Shown here: positions 1 to 6,422 of the stretch, piece after piece
Position numbering within the stretch: the stretch's first letter is position 1
Layout: each line of letters starts with the position of its first letter
DNA from: an uncultured Ruminococcus sp.
GTDB lineage: Bacteria > Bacillota > Clostridia > Oscillospirales > Ruminococcaceae
Length of the DNA: 7,203 nt
Direction of reading: 5' to 3'
NCBI GenBank assembly: GCA_937907215.1
Contig: CALESG010000046.1
Coordinates: 1-7,203, forward strand
Notes under the pieces: generated by a model
What the model was told of the DNA's origin: nothing
The model's database searches: none
Seen by the model: only the letters and a program-made list of their open reading frames with translations
Position numbers and translations under genes: made by a program

Positions 1-1475
1 ACCATGTCAGCACTAATGTGGATCTGTTCATTGGAAATAAGGTCAGATGCCTGAACGTGGAGTGTACCGTCAGCCTTTGGAGAAACCTTGCCAACCATAC
101 CCTTGATGTAATGTACACCATACTGTTCAACAGCACGGCGATAGAATTCATCGTAATTCTTGCCGGGAGTACGAACATCAATGTAAAATACATAAACATC
201 TGTATCCGGATATTTTTCACGACAATACATAGCGTGCTTAGCTGTGTACATACAACAAATCTTGGAGCAGTATTCCTTACCGCAGCCTGATGTGTCACGG
301 CTTCCTACACACTGTACAAATACGATAGTCTTAGGCTGTTTGCCGTCAGACATTCTCTGGAGATGACCTTCTGTTGGACCGTCTGCTTTGAGTATTCTCT
401 CAAATTCAAGAGATGTAACAACATCCTTGCTCTGTGAGTAAGCAAATTCATCATATTTATCTACAGAAATAGGGTTGTAACCTGTAGCAACTACGATTGC
501 ACCATATTTCTCTTCAACAATAGTATCCTGCTGATTATAATTGATAGCACCAGCAGAACAAAGCTTTTCACAAAGACCGCACTTGCCGGTCTTAAACTTG
601 TTGCAGTGAGCAGCGTCAATAACAGCTACATTTGGAATAGCCTGAGCAAACGGTATGTATGCTGCATGACGATTGTTCATGCCGAGATTATATTCATTAG
701 GAACATTCTTTACAGGACACTTTTCTGTACATACACCGCATCCTGTACATTTTGTTTCATCAACATATCTTGCCTTGCGGCGAATCTTTACAGAGAAATT
801 ACCTACGAAACCTGTAACAGCTTCAACTTCGCTGTAAGAATAAATTGTGATTTTTTCATTCTGAGCGCAATCAACCATCTTAGGAGTAAGAATACATGAA
901 GAACAGTCCAGAGTTGGGAATGTCTTATCGATCTGAGTCATCTTACCGCCAATAGTAGGCTGCTTCTCAACTATATCTACCTCGTAACCTGCATCTGCAA
1001 TATCCAGAGCTGTCTGGATACCTGCAATACCGCCGCCGATTACAAGGGCACGTTTTACAACAGGACTTTCGCCCGCAATCAAAGGAGCATTGAGCTGAAC
1101 CTTTGCAATAGCTGCACGTCCGAGAACAATAGCCTTTGCTGTAGCTTCTGCCTTATCTTTGTGGATCCATGAACATTGCTCACGAATATTTGCAACTTCC
1201 AACAGGTATGGATTTAAACCAGCAGCCTGAACTGTCTTACGGAAAGTTGCCTCATGCATTCTTGGTGAGCAGGAACATACAACAACGCCTTCCAGCTTGT
1301 ATTCCTTGATTGCTTCCTTGATTATGTTTTGGCCTGCCTCTGAGCACATATATGGGTAATCTGTTGAGAAAACAACTGCCGGCTCTTTGCCAAGAGTTTC
1401 TGCAACTGCCTTTACATCAACAGTACTCGCAATATTAGTACCGCAGTGGCATACGAAAACACCAATTCTACGCAT
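1..1475 (-). CDS. hdrA: HdrA-like FAD/iron-sulfur subunit of a heterodisulfide-reductase complex, C-terminus cut off by window edge
   Basis: This is the FAD-containing, electron-distributing subunit of a cytoplasmic Hdr complex. The open frame has 491 complete codons and runs off the window; family members of the short form have about 650 residues, so roughly the last quarter is missing. Visible parts in order: an HdrA-type N-terminus with VCHCG (residues 8-12), a dinucleotide-binding GGGIAG (147-152), CSSC (191-194), a ferredoxin-type CxxCxxCxxxC at C243/C246/C249/C253, a second cluster at C291/C299/C302/C306, and a C389...C403-x3-C407-C408 set resembling the one that holds the cluster next to FAD in methanogen HdrA. 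The start ATG (1475) has AAGGAGG about 8 bases upstream, overlapping the hdrC stop codon; 13 bases separate the genes. In known complexes HdrA FAD bifurcates electrons between ferredoxin and the HdrBC disulfide site; that role here is inferred from family. The electron-donating partner is not visible. No selenocysteine (in-frame TGA) is seen. Confidence 0.93.
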   Translation of the reverse strand, partial: MRRIGVFVCHCGTNIASTVDVKAVAETLGKEPAVVFSTDYPYMCSEAGQNIIKEAIKEYKLEGVVVCSCSPRMHEATFRKTVQAAGLNPYLLEVANIREQCSWIHKDKAEATAKAIVLGRAAIAKVQLNAPLIAGESPVVKRALVIGGGIAGIQTALDIADAGYEVDIVEKQPTIGGKMTQIDKTFPTLDCSSCILTPKMVDCAQNEKITIYSYSEVEAVTGFVGNFSVKIRRKARYVDETKCTGCGVCTEKCPVKNVPNEYNLGMNNRHAAYIPFAQAIPNVAVIDAAHCNKFKTGKCGLCEKLCSAGAINYNQQDTIVEEKYGAIVVATGYNPISVDKYDEFAYSQSKDVVTSLEFERILKADGPTEGHLQRMSDGKQPKTIVFVQCVGSRDTSGCGKEYCSKICCMYTAKHAMYCREKYPDTDVYVFYIDVRTPGKNYDEFYRRAVEQYGVHYIKGMVGKVSPKADGTLHVQASDLISNEQIHISADM

Positions 1476-1488
1476 CGCTTATGCCTCC

Positions 1489-1869
1489 TTATTTGCTGTA
1501 CTTTCTGAATGCGCTTACAATAGCCTGCTGTGGAAGCTCTTCGTCCAGCATAGCAGGAATCTGCTGCGGTTTCAGGTGATTTTGTCCCTGCTGACGGATA
1601 ACAGCTAATCTAACTGCTTCCACAATCTTTGCCGGTTCTACGCCACGTGGACAGCGTTCGATACAAGCAAAACATGAGAGACACTTATAAATTGACTCTG
1701 ACTTCATCAGTGTTTCAATGTCACCCTTTTCAACCATATATACAAACTGGTGTGGATGATATTCCATTGAATCATATGACGGACAAGTACCGGAGCATTT
1801 GCCGCAACGCATACACTTAAGCGGATTAACACCGCTTGTAGTCAGAACTTGTTCTTTTAAATCTGCCAT
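1489..1869 (-). CDS. hdrC: HdrC-like [4Fe-4S] electron-transfer subunit
   Basis: A 126-residue ferredoxin-like subunit that passes electrons from HdrA to HdrB. It has two classic [4Fe-4S] motifs, C19-x2-C22-x2-C25-x3-C29-P and C63-x2-C66-x2-C69-x3-C73-P, separated by the helical linker usual for HdrC. Beyond the second motif the protein is a short, charged helical tail. The length fits a small stand-alone HdrC of the type found in methanogens and in bacterial Hdr clusters. The frame could be opened two codons earlier at a TTG (1875), but that codon lies only one base from the GGAGG (1877-1881), whereas the ATG at 1869 sits 7 bases from it, so the ATG is chosen. The gene follows hdrB by 12 bases and precedes hdrA by 13, so the three are almost certainly translated from one message in stoichiometric amounts. 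No membrane segment is visible, so the complex should be cytoplasmic. Confidence 0.93.
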   Translation of the reverse strand: MADLKEQVLTTSGVNPLKCMRCGKCSGTCPSYDSMEYHPHQFVYMVEKGDIETLMKSESIYKCLSCFACIERCPRGVEPAKIVEAVRLAVIRQQGQNHLKPQQIPAMLDEELPQQAIVSAFRKYSK

Positions 1870-1876
1870 ATTCAAT

Positions 1877-1881
1877 CCTCC
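1877..1881 (-). promoter_or_regulatory. Ribosome binding site of hdrC, directly abutting the hdrB stop
   Basis: GGAGG on the minus strand lies 7 bases before the ATG at 1869 and immediately follows the TAA of hdrB (1884-1882). It rules out the TTG start at 1875. The same TAA-GGAGG junction recurs between hdrC and hdrA, which suggests termination-reinitiation coupling of the three subunits. Confidence 0.85.
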
Positions 1882-2661
1882 TTATTCAAGACCCAGTGCC
1901 TGTGCAAGAATTTCTGTAAAGTACACTACAGGAATATTGCTGCCGCTGTTCTTTGTGAGGTTATACATACACAATGGACAAGCAGTGATAACCATCTCTG
2001 CACCGTATTCTTCGGCATTGTCCATAACCGCTTTGCTGCGGTTTTGTGCTGTTGGCTTATCTTCAAGAGTCATATATCCGCCGCAGCACTCATTTCTCTG
2101 TGAGTAGAGAACAGGCTCTGCACCTATGGCTCTTATAAAATCCTCAAGAATCTTTGGATTTTCAGGATTATCCATCTGCATTACCTTGCCCGGACGAAGC
2201 AGCAGGCAGCCATAATATGCTGCGATCTTCTTTCCGGTAAAAGGATTCTTTACAGCTGCTTTGAGATTATCAAAGCCTATTTTATCACGAAGAACTTCAA
2301 GATAATGAAGGACTTCTGTTTCTCCCTGATATGGTTCATCAAGCTTTAGATAATTATTAGCCTTAAGCACTATATTGCTGTCAGTCTTCATATCATTGTT
2401 TACCTGCTTGATTACATTATGACAGGCTGAACAAAGTGTTACCAGTGATTGACCTTTTTGCTTAGCAGAAGCAAGCGCACGAACAGAAGAAAGCTTTGAT
2501 GCGATCTCGTTCTTTGCCATGGGATAAACGCCTCCGCAGCACTGCCAGTCCGGAATTTCCTCAAGTGTAAAGCCCAAAGCTTCTGCACTGATACGAGCAT
2601 ACCGGTCAAGTTCCTTAGCCTTTGTTTTTAGTGTACAGCCGGGGAAATAACTGAATGTCAT
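1882..2661 (-). CDS. hdrB: HdrB-like subunit with two CCG domains (predicted disulfide-reducing subunit)
   Basis: A 259-residue protein made of two tandem cysteine-rich CCG domains. The first is C9, C41-C42, C77-x2-C80; the second is C152, C192-C193, C228-x2-C231. Each set matches the Cx(31-39)CCx(34-36)CxxC pattern that, in methanogen HdrB, binds a noncubane [4Fe-4S] cluster acting directly on the disulfide. All ten cysteines are present, so the site should be chemically intact. Related CCG domains occur in GlpC, LutA/LldE, TfrB and SdhE, but the arrangement beside HdrC and HdrA settles the assignment. The frame is open from an ATG at 2679, but the ATG at 2661 is preferred: it gives the usual N-terminus MTFSYFPGC and has AAAGGT 9 bases upstream, while the earlier ATG has no such site. 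It begins 40 bases after the fumC stop. The natural substrate is not known; CoM-S-S-CoB is not expected in this kind of bacterium. Confidence 0.93.
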   Translation of the reverse strand: MTFSYFPGCTLKTKAKELDRYARISAEALGFTLEEIPDWQCCGGVYPMAKNEIASKLSSVRALASAKQKGQSLVTLCSACHNVIKQVNNDMKTDSNIVLKANNYLKLDEPYQGETEVLHYLEVLRDKIGFDNLKAAVKNPFTGKKIAAYYGCLLLRPGKVMQMDNPENPKILEDFIRAIGAEPVLYSQRNECCGGYMTLEDKPTAQNRSKAVMDNAEEYGAEMVITACPLCMYNLTKNSGSNIPVVYFTEILAQALGLE

Positions 2662-2670
2662 AGCAAAACT

Positions 2671-2676
2671 ACCTTT
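2671..2676 (-). promoter_or_regulatory. Ribosome binding site deciding the hdrB start
   Basis: AAAGGT on the minus strand lies 9 bases upstream of the ATG at 2661 and inside the codons that would follow the alternative ATG at 2679. It supports the shorter protein starting MTFSYFPGC. It is weaker than the GGAGG sites of hdrC and hdrA. Confidence 0.6.
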
Positions 2677-2701
2677 CATTAAATTTATGCCAGCATCTGA
2701 C

Positions 2702-4078
2702 TTATATCATCTGCTCCGGATGGAATACCTCATCAAAGCGTTCAGCTGTTAAAAATCCCAGCTCTACGCAGGCTTCCTTAAGAGAGATGTTGTCCTTATA
2801 TGCTTTTTTAGCTGTCTTAGCAGCGTTTTCATAGCCAATATAAGGATTCAATGCTGTTACAAGCATAAGAGAATTATAAAGATTGTGGTGCATTTTCTCC
2901 TTGTTTGCACGAATACCTACAGCACAATTCTTGTTGAATGACAAGATCGCTTCAGAAAGAAGTCTTGCGGACTGAAGGAAATTATATATACATACCGGCA
3001 TGAATACGTTCAGCTCAAAATTGCCCTGAGATGCAGCCATACCTACCGCAACATCATTGCCCATAACCTGAACTGCAACCATAGTAACAGCTTCACACTG
3101 AGTAGGATTAACCTTACCCGGCATGATAGATGAACCAGGTTCATTTTCCGGAATGAATATTTCGCCCAAACCATCTCTTGGACCGCTTGCCAGCCAACGA
3201 ACATCGTTTGCGATCTTCATCATATCGGCAGCAAGTGCCTTGAGTGCACCGTGTGCATAAACCAGCTCATCTTTGCTGGTGAGTGCATGGAATTTATTGC
3301 TTGCAGTTACAAACTTCTTACCTGTAAGTTCCGATACAGCGTCTGCTACTGCAACATCGAAGCCCTTTGGAGTGTTAAGACCTGTACCAACAGCAGTGCC
3401 GCCAAGTGCAAGTGTCTTAAGATAAGGCAGTGCTGTTTCCAGCATTTCTTTATCACGCTCAAGAGAACTTCTCCAACCGCTGATCTCCTGTGTAAAGGAA
3501 ATAGGTGTAGCGTCCTGTAAATGTGTGCGTCCGCTTTTTACAATGCCCTCATTTTCCTTTTCAAGACGTTTTAATGTTTCTACAAGAGTATCAATGGCAG
3601 GGAAAACTTTATCCTCAATAGCTATAACGGCAGAAATGTGCATAGCTGTAGGGAATGTATCATTTGATGACTGACTCATATTTACGTCATCATTTGGATG
3701 AAGAAGCTTAGCACCTGCGATCTCATTGCCACGATTAGCAATGACTTCGTTGGTATTCATATTTGACTGTGTACCGCTTCCTGTCTGCCATACAACAAGT
3801 GGGAAATGGTCATTAAGAGAACCGGAAATAACTTCATCGCAGGCAGCGGAAATTGCTGCAAGCTTTTCATCAGTCATTTTTTCAGGCTTAAGCTTGTGAT
3901 TAGCCATTGCAGCAGCCTTTTTCAGGATGCCGAATGCGTGTGTGATTTCTCTCGGCATAGTTTCAATGCCAACGCCGATAAGAAAGTTTTCATGGCTGCG
4001 TTCTGTCTGTGCTGCCCAATACTTATCAGCAGGGACTTTTACCTCGCCCATGGAGTCGTGTTCAATACGATATTCCAT
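2702..4078 (-). CDS. fumC: Class II fumarate hydratase (fumarase C)
   Basis: An oxygen-stable, iron-free homotetrameric fumarase that interconverts fumarate and L-malate. The 458-residue length is normal for the family. Visible signatures: TGSGTQSNMNTNE (99-111), HPNDDVNMSQSSND (127-140), GRTHLQDA with the expected active-site His186, GLNTPKG (233-239), and the fumarase/aspartase superfamily loop GSSIMPGKVN (315-324) carrying the catalytic serine, Lys322 and Asn324. These residues separate it from aspartase and argininosuccinate lyase, though fumarase against aspartase within this superfamily is best settled by alignment. The start ATG at 4078 has only a weak AGG about 9 bases upstream, unlike the strong sites of the hdr genes. 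It is the first gene of an operon with hdrB, hdrC and hdrA, behind a long leader. The placement suggests that fumarate made from malate, or malate made from fumarate, is linked to the Hdr electron-transfer complex. Confidence 0.96.
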   Translation of the reverse strand: MEYRIEHDSMGEVKVPADKYWAAQTERSHENFLIGVGIETMPREITHAFGILKKAAAMANHKLKPEKMTDEKLAAISAACDEVISGSLNDHFPLVVWQTGSGTQSNMNTNEVIANRGNEIAGAKLLHPNDDVNMSQSSNDTFPTAMHISAVIAIEDKVFPAIDTLVETLKRLEKENEGIVKSGRTHLQDATPISFTQEISGWRSSLERDKEMLETALPYLKTLALGGTAVGTGLNTPKGFDVAVADAVSELTGKKFVTASNKFHALTSKDELVYAHGALKALAADMMKIANDVRWLASGPRDGLGEIFIPENEPGSSIMPGKVNPTQCEAVTMVAVQVMGNDVAVGMAASQGNFELNVFMPVCIYNFLQSARLLSEAILSFNKNCAVGIRANKEKMHHNLYNSLMLVTALNPYIGYENAAKTAKKAYKDNISLKEACVELGFLTAERFDEVFHPEQMI

Positions 4079-4318
4079 ATTCTAAAACCTACTCTTTCTT
4101 TGCCTGACTTATGTCAATGCAATTATGTTGGTACAAATATTGTGAACCACAAGAACTTAAAATCTGCCTTCGGCTGCTTGTCCGCAGTACTGCCGTTTCC
4201 AAGTTATATTATGTGAATCTATGTAAATTTCGAATTTTCACATAGACGTCTATAATTTTAGCAAACCCGAACCTGAAAGCTGCTTTTTTTAAATCACAGA
4301 GCTTCACCTACTGCACCA
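4079..4318 (-). other. Long structured 5' leader of the fumC-hdrBCA transcript, class unknown
   Basis: About 240 nt separate the predicted transcription start from the fumC ATG. The leader can form several helices: a long stem-loop at 4218-4246 (7 bp plus 5 bp around a CGA loop), a 12-bp perfect palindrome ATAGACGTCTAT at 4242-4253 that competes with the base of that stem, a 10-bp palindrome GCAGTACTGC at 4184-4193 flanked by CGGC/GCCG elements, TTGTG-GTT-CACAA at 4140-4152, and TGAC/GTCA at 4105-4116. No clear intrinsic terminator (GC stem plus U-run) is present, so control, if any, would more likely act on translation, RNA stability or a protein site. I could not match it to the consensus of a riboswitch class I know. 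It also holds no convincing coding sequence. Confidence 0.5.
4242..4253. repeat. Perfect 12-bp palindrome in the fumC leader
   Basis: ATAGACGTCTAT reads the same on both strands. It lies about 65-75 bases downstream of the predicted transcription start, so it may be a downstream operator for a dimeric regulator or part of the leader RNA fold. Its left half overlaps the arm of the stem-loop at 4218-4246, so the two structures exclude each other in RNA. Confidence 0.5.
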
Positions 4319-4324
4319 CTTAAT

Positions 4325-4353
4325 ATTATATCACAGTGCCTTCACTTTTTCAA
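4325..4353 (-). promoter_or_regulatory. Sigma-A promoter of the fumC-hdrBCA operon
   Basis: On the minus strand TTGAAA (4353-4348) and TATAAT (4330-4325) are separated by exactly 17 bases, a near-consensus housekeeping promoter. Transcription should start around 4318. Just upstream lies a very AT-rich segment (4354-4440) with A/T runs that could serve as an UP element or bend DNA. Confidence 0.8.
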
Positions 4354-4361
4354 GTAATTAT

Positions 4362-4394
4362 GCTTAAAATATATAATTTTATATTTTTTTAAGC
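4362..4394. repeat. AT-rich inverted repeat between the GNAT terminator and the fumC promoter
   Basis: GCTTAAAA (4362-4369) and TTTTAAGC (4387-4394) form 8-bp perfect arms around an almost pure A/T centre. It lies directly upstream of the fumC -35 box. It could be a weak second terminator for read-through from the acetyltransferase gene or a regulator site; the sequence alone does not decide. The rest of 4395-4457 is featureless AT-rich spacer. Confidence 0.35.
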
Positions 4395-4457
4395 TATAAA
4401 TATATAAAACAAAATCAAAAGCCTATGATTGATATTTTTTTCACAATCTTTCTCTAT

Positions 4458-4487
4458 AAAAAAACGGCTGCTGTAATTTGCTGCCGT
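4458..4487 (-). terminator. Intrinsic terminator of the acetyltransferase gene
   Basis: On the minus strand ACGGC-A-GC pairs with GC-A-GCCGT (stem 4464-4487, one internal A-A mismatch on the minus strand, 8-base loop), followed by seven T residues (4464-4458). It starts 50 bases after the stop codon at 4537 and separates this gene from the fumC operon. A short T-rich run on the plus side could make it weakly bidirectional. Confidence 0.85.
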
Positions 4488-4536
4488 CCTTTTATTCCCT
4501 GTATCATAATGATAACAATACAATTTATTCAAAAAT

Positions 4537-5037
4537 TTATCCCAAAATAAAACTATATATATAATCATCCATTATAAATCCGCTGCCGATTTCTACTGTT
4601 TTAACACCGTCACGTTTCATACACCAATGCTCATAAACCGCAATTGAATCTTCATTATAACGATTAACAGTAAGCCAAACTTTTAAGCAGCCCAAAGCTT
4701 TTGCCTGTTCTTTTATATACGCAAATCCTTTGCTTGCATATCCATTGCCACGGTAAGCCTTTTTCATATAGATCTTTGAAAGAAACATCGTCTTGTCTTC
4801 TTTTGGACATATGCCGAAATATCCCACACGACATCCATCTACAACAAAAAAGTAATATGTATAACCCTCATTTTCAATCTGTTCATGCAAAGCTTTTTCG
4901 GACTGAAATTTACTTACCATATAATCTATCTGTTCCTGAGAGAGAATTGAAATAAAATGCTGATTCCATATCTCCGCAGCCAGTTTAGCACACTCTATTA
5001 TGTCTGAATCTGTCTGCACCTTTTCAAATGTAAGCAT
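4537..5037 (-). CDS. GNAT-family N-acetyltransferase, substrate unknown
   Basis: A 166-residue single-domain acetyltransferase of the GCN5-related family, using acetyl-CoA to acetylate an amine. The core motif A is clear: a beta strand LSKIYMKKAYRGNGYASK (86-103) with R96-G97-N98-G99-Y100-A101 forming the pyrophosphate-binding loop of CoA. Motif B follows as a strand and helix with VNRYNEDSIAVYEHW (124-138), including the Asn and Tyr (Y135) often used in GNAT catalysis. The N-terminal third has the usual variable helices that shape the acceptor site, with an Ile-Trp-Asn-Gln-His segment. The start ATG has AGGAGGTG 8 bases upstream, an excellent site. It has its own promoter and terminator, so it is a one-gene transcript. 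Nothing adjacent names the substrate: small-molecule detoxification, polyamine or protein acetylation are all open. Confidence 0.9.
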   Translation of the reverse strand: MLTFEKVQTDSDIIECAKLAAEIWNQHFISILSQEQIDYMVSKFQSEKALHEQIENEGYTYYFFVVDGCRVGYFGICPKEDKTMFLSKIYMKKAYRGNGYASKGFAYIKEQAKALGCLKVWLTVNRYNEDSIAVYEHWCMKRDGVKTVEIGSGFIMDDYIYSFILG

Positions 5038-5058
5038 TGCAATTACACCTCCTGAAAA

Positions 5059-5072
5059 ATTGTCGATTGTCG
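5059..5072. repeat. Tandem 7-bp repeat in the acetyltransferase leader
   Basis: ATTGTCG occurs twice without a gap (5059-5065 and 5066-5072), followed by AAAA. It lies between the predicted transcription start (about 5102) and the ribosome site of the acetyltransferase gene. It may be a binding site for a regulator or chance. Confidence 0.4.
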
Positions 5073-5108
5073 AAAATCACAGAACTTTCTGTATTCTCTT
5101 CAAGATTT

Positions 5109-5137
5109 ATTATAACATAATCTTAAACCATTGTCAA
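5109..5137 (-). promoter_or_regulatory. Perfect-consensus sigma-A promoter of the acetyltransferase gene
   Basis: On the minus strand TTGACA (5137-5132), a 17-base spacer and TATAAT (5114-5109) match the bacterial housekeeping consensus exactly. The predicted start is near 5102, giving a leader of about 64 nt before the ATG at 5037. Such a promoter should be strong unless held by a repressor. Confidence 0.88.
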
Positions 5138-5145
5138 CAAATCAT

Positions 5146-5164
5146 AAAGAGATATTTGCTCTTT
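5146..5164 (-). terminator. Weak hairpin after pfp, possible terminator
   Basis: AAAGAG and CTCTTT (5146-5151 and 5159-5164) form a perfect 6-bp stem with a 7-base loop, 24 bases after the pfp stop. On the minus strand it is followed by only a few T residues, so it is a poor intrinsic terminator. pfp transcripts may read into the acetyltransferase gene. An even weaker CATT/AATG hairpin precedes it at 5174-5186. Confidence 0.3.
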
Positions 5165-5187
5165 TAGAAAAATCATTAAAATAATGC

Positions 5188-6414
5188 TTATCTTAAAATA
5201 TCATCTCTTATAAGAAAATGTTCAGGTATGCCATTCTTCATAATAATATTCGGCTCTCCTTGAATAAGCGGCATAAAATATGAAAATGCTTTCTCAGTGA
5301 TATTATTGCCTTCTTCATTTATAAAAGCTGATGGCAAATACTTTTCTCTATTGGCAATAGATTCAGCCGGTGCCGGTTCAATTACTACAGTATATGGAAC
5401 ATCTCGAACTCTTCGGAATACCATAACCTTGCCGGTTTCACCCTTTAATGCACATCTAACACCTGCTGCACCAATCTCTTCAGCTTCCCGTATATCTGTA
5501 GCAGATGCGATATGAGAAGAACAACGCTGCATAACATTCAGCTCAATAGAACGTACTTTACAGCCGAATTCATTGCGAACAGCCTGTTCCATAAACTTTC
5601 CTATACCAGAAAGATATTTATGACCAAAATTATCTGTTAATCCAGACTGATACTGCTCGCTCCCGGCTTCCTTTATTTCCACGCCTTCAGATACTGCAAC
5701 AACTACTGCCTGATGTTTTGCCATCTGACATCTCAAATCATTAAAGAAACGTTCAAGAGTCATTGGGCGTTCAGGTACATATATAAGATGAGGTGCAGCC
5801 TGATTGTTTGCATGAAGAATAGCACTTGATGCTGTGAGCCAGCCGGCATGACGTCCCATAACCTCAACGATCGTTACTGAAGGTATGCTGTATACTGCAC
5901 TGTCACGTATAATTTCCTGCATACTTACTGCAACATATTTTGCAGCTGAACCAAATCCCGGAGTGTGATCGGTTATACAAAGGTCATTGTCTATCGTCTT
6001 TGGAATACCGATTATTTTTATATCAAGACCCTCTTTTTCGATATAAGCAGAAAGTTTCATTACAGTATCCATAGAATCATTACCGCCGATATAGAAAAAT
6101 GCACCTATCTGTCTGTGTAAGAAACATTTAACGATTTTCTTATAAACAGTATCGTCTTCATCAACATCCGGCAGCTTATATCTGCATGAGCCAAGAACTG
6201 TGGATGGAGTCTGGCGAAGAAGTTCTATATCATTATCTGATCTGAACATGGTTTTAAGATCAATAAGTCTGTCATCAATTACGCCTTCAATGCCATTTAT
6301 TGAACCAAAAATAGCATCGATTTCCTGAACCTTCATAGCTTCACGAAAAACACCTACCAATGAGGCATTTATAGCACACGTAGGGCCTCCTGATTGTGCA
6401 ACAACAATATTCAT
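5188..6414 (-). CDS. pfp: Pyrophosphate-dependent 6-phosphofructokinase (PPi-type)
   Basis: A 408-residue glycolytic enzyme that phosphorylates fructose 6-phosphate to fructose 1,6-bisphosphate, reversibly, with pyrophosphate as predicted donor. The N-terminus MNIVVAQSGGPT carries the glycine-rich phosphate loop. The donor-type markers are visible: GGND (110-113) puts Asp113 where ATP enzymes have Gly104, and PKTIDND (138-144) has Lys139 where ATP enzymes have Gly124; both changes block ATP and define the PPi class. Asp142 is the expected catalytic base. GFGSAAKY (153-160) and MGRHAGW (186-192) bind substrate. Asn112 replaces the Asp usually found in GGDD/GGDG, as I recall from some clostridial PPi enzymes. 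The length exceeds the 320 residues of E. coli PfkA and fits the long PPi clade. The start at 6414 is preferred over the in-frame ATG at 6435 because AGGAGG lies 8 bases upstream of it. It has its own promoter and looks monocistronic. Confidence 0.94.
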   Translation of the reverse strand: MNIVVAQSGGPTCAINASLVGVFREAMKVQEIDAIFGSINGIEGVIDDRLIDLKTMFRSDNDIELLRQTPSTVLGSCRYKLPDVDEDDTVYKKIVKCFLHRQIGAFFYIGGNDSMDTVMKLSAYIEKEGLDIKIIGIPKTIDNDLCITDHTPGFGSAAKYVAVSMQEIIRDSAVYSIPSVTIVEVMGRHAGWLTASSAILHANNQAAPHLIYVPERPMTLERFFNDLRCQMAKHQAVVVAVSEGVEIKEAGSEQYQSGLTDNFGHKYLSGIGKFMEQAVRNEFGCKVRSIELNVMQRCSSHIASATDIREAEEIGAAGVRCALKGETGKVMVFRRVRDVPYTVVIEPAPAESIANREKYLPSAFINEEGNNITEKAFSYFMPLIQGEPNIIMKNGIPEHFLIRDDILR

Positions 6415-6422
6415 TAAAATAT

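Noticed and set aside
18..899. Plus-strand open frames of 90 and 97 codons opposite hdrA
   Set aside because: They are shadows of the conserved hdrA frame; their products resemble nothing and start without ribosome sites.
1..4078. Methanogen origin of the hdr genes
   Set aside because: The surrounding genes, sigma-A promoters, Shine-Dalgarno sites and a spore protein are bacterial and the hdr genes show no visible difference in composition from neighbours; bacterial Hdr homologues are well known.
3806..4216. 136-codon open frame on the plus strand overlapping the start of fumC and its leader
   Set aside because: It lies antisense to a firmly identified fumarase, its product is cysteine- and phenylalanine-rich with no recognisable domain, and no ribosome site precedes it.
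4209..4307. 32-codon GTG-initiated frame in the fumC leader as a leader peptide
   Set aside because: The only AGG-like sequence touches the GTG itself, leaving no spacing, and no attenuator follows the frame.
4079..4318. Known riboswitch or T-box upstream of fumC
   Set aside because: I looked for hallmark segments of the cobalamin, lysine, SAM, glycine, c-di-GMP, THF, ZTP and ydaO classes and the T-box element and found none; the leader is reported only as an unclassified structured region.
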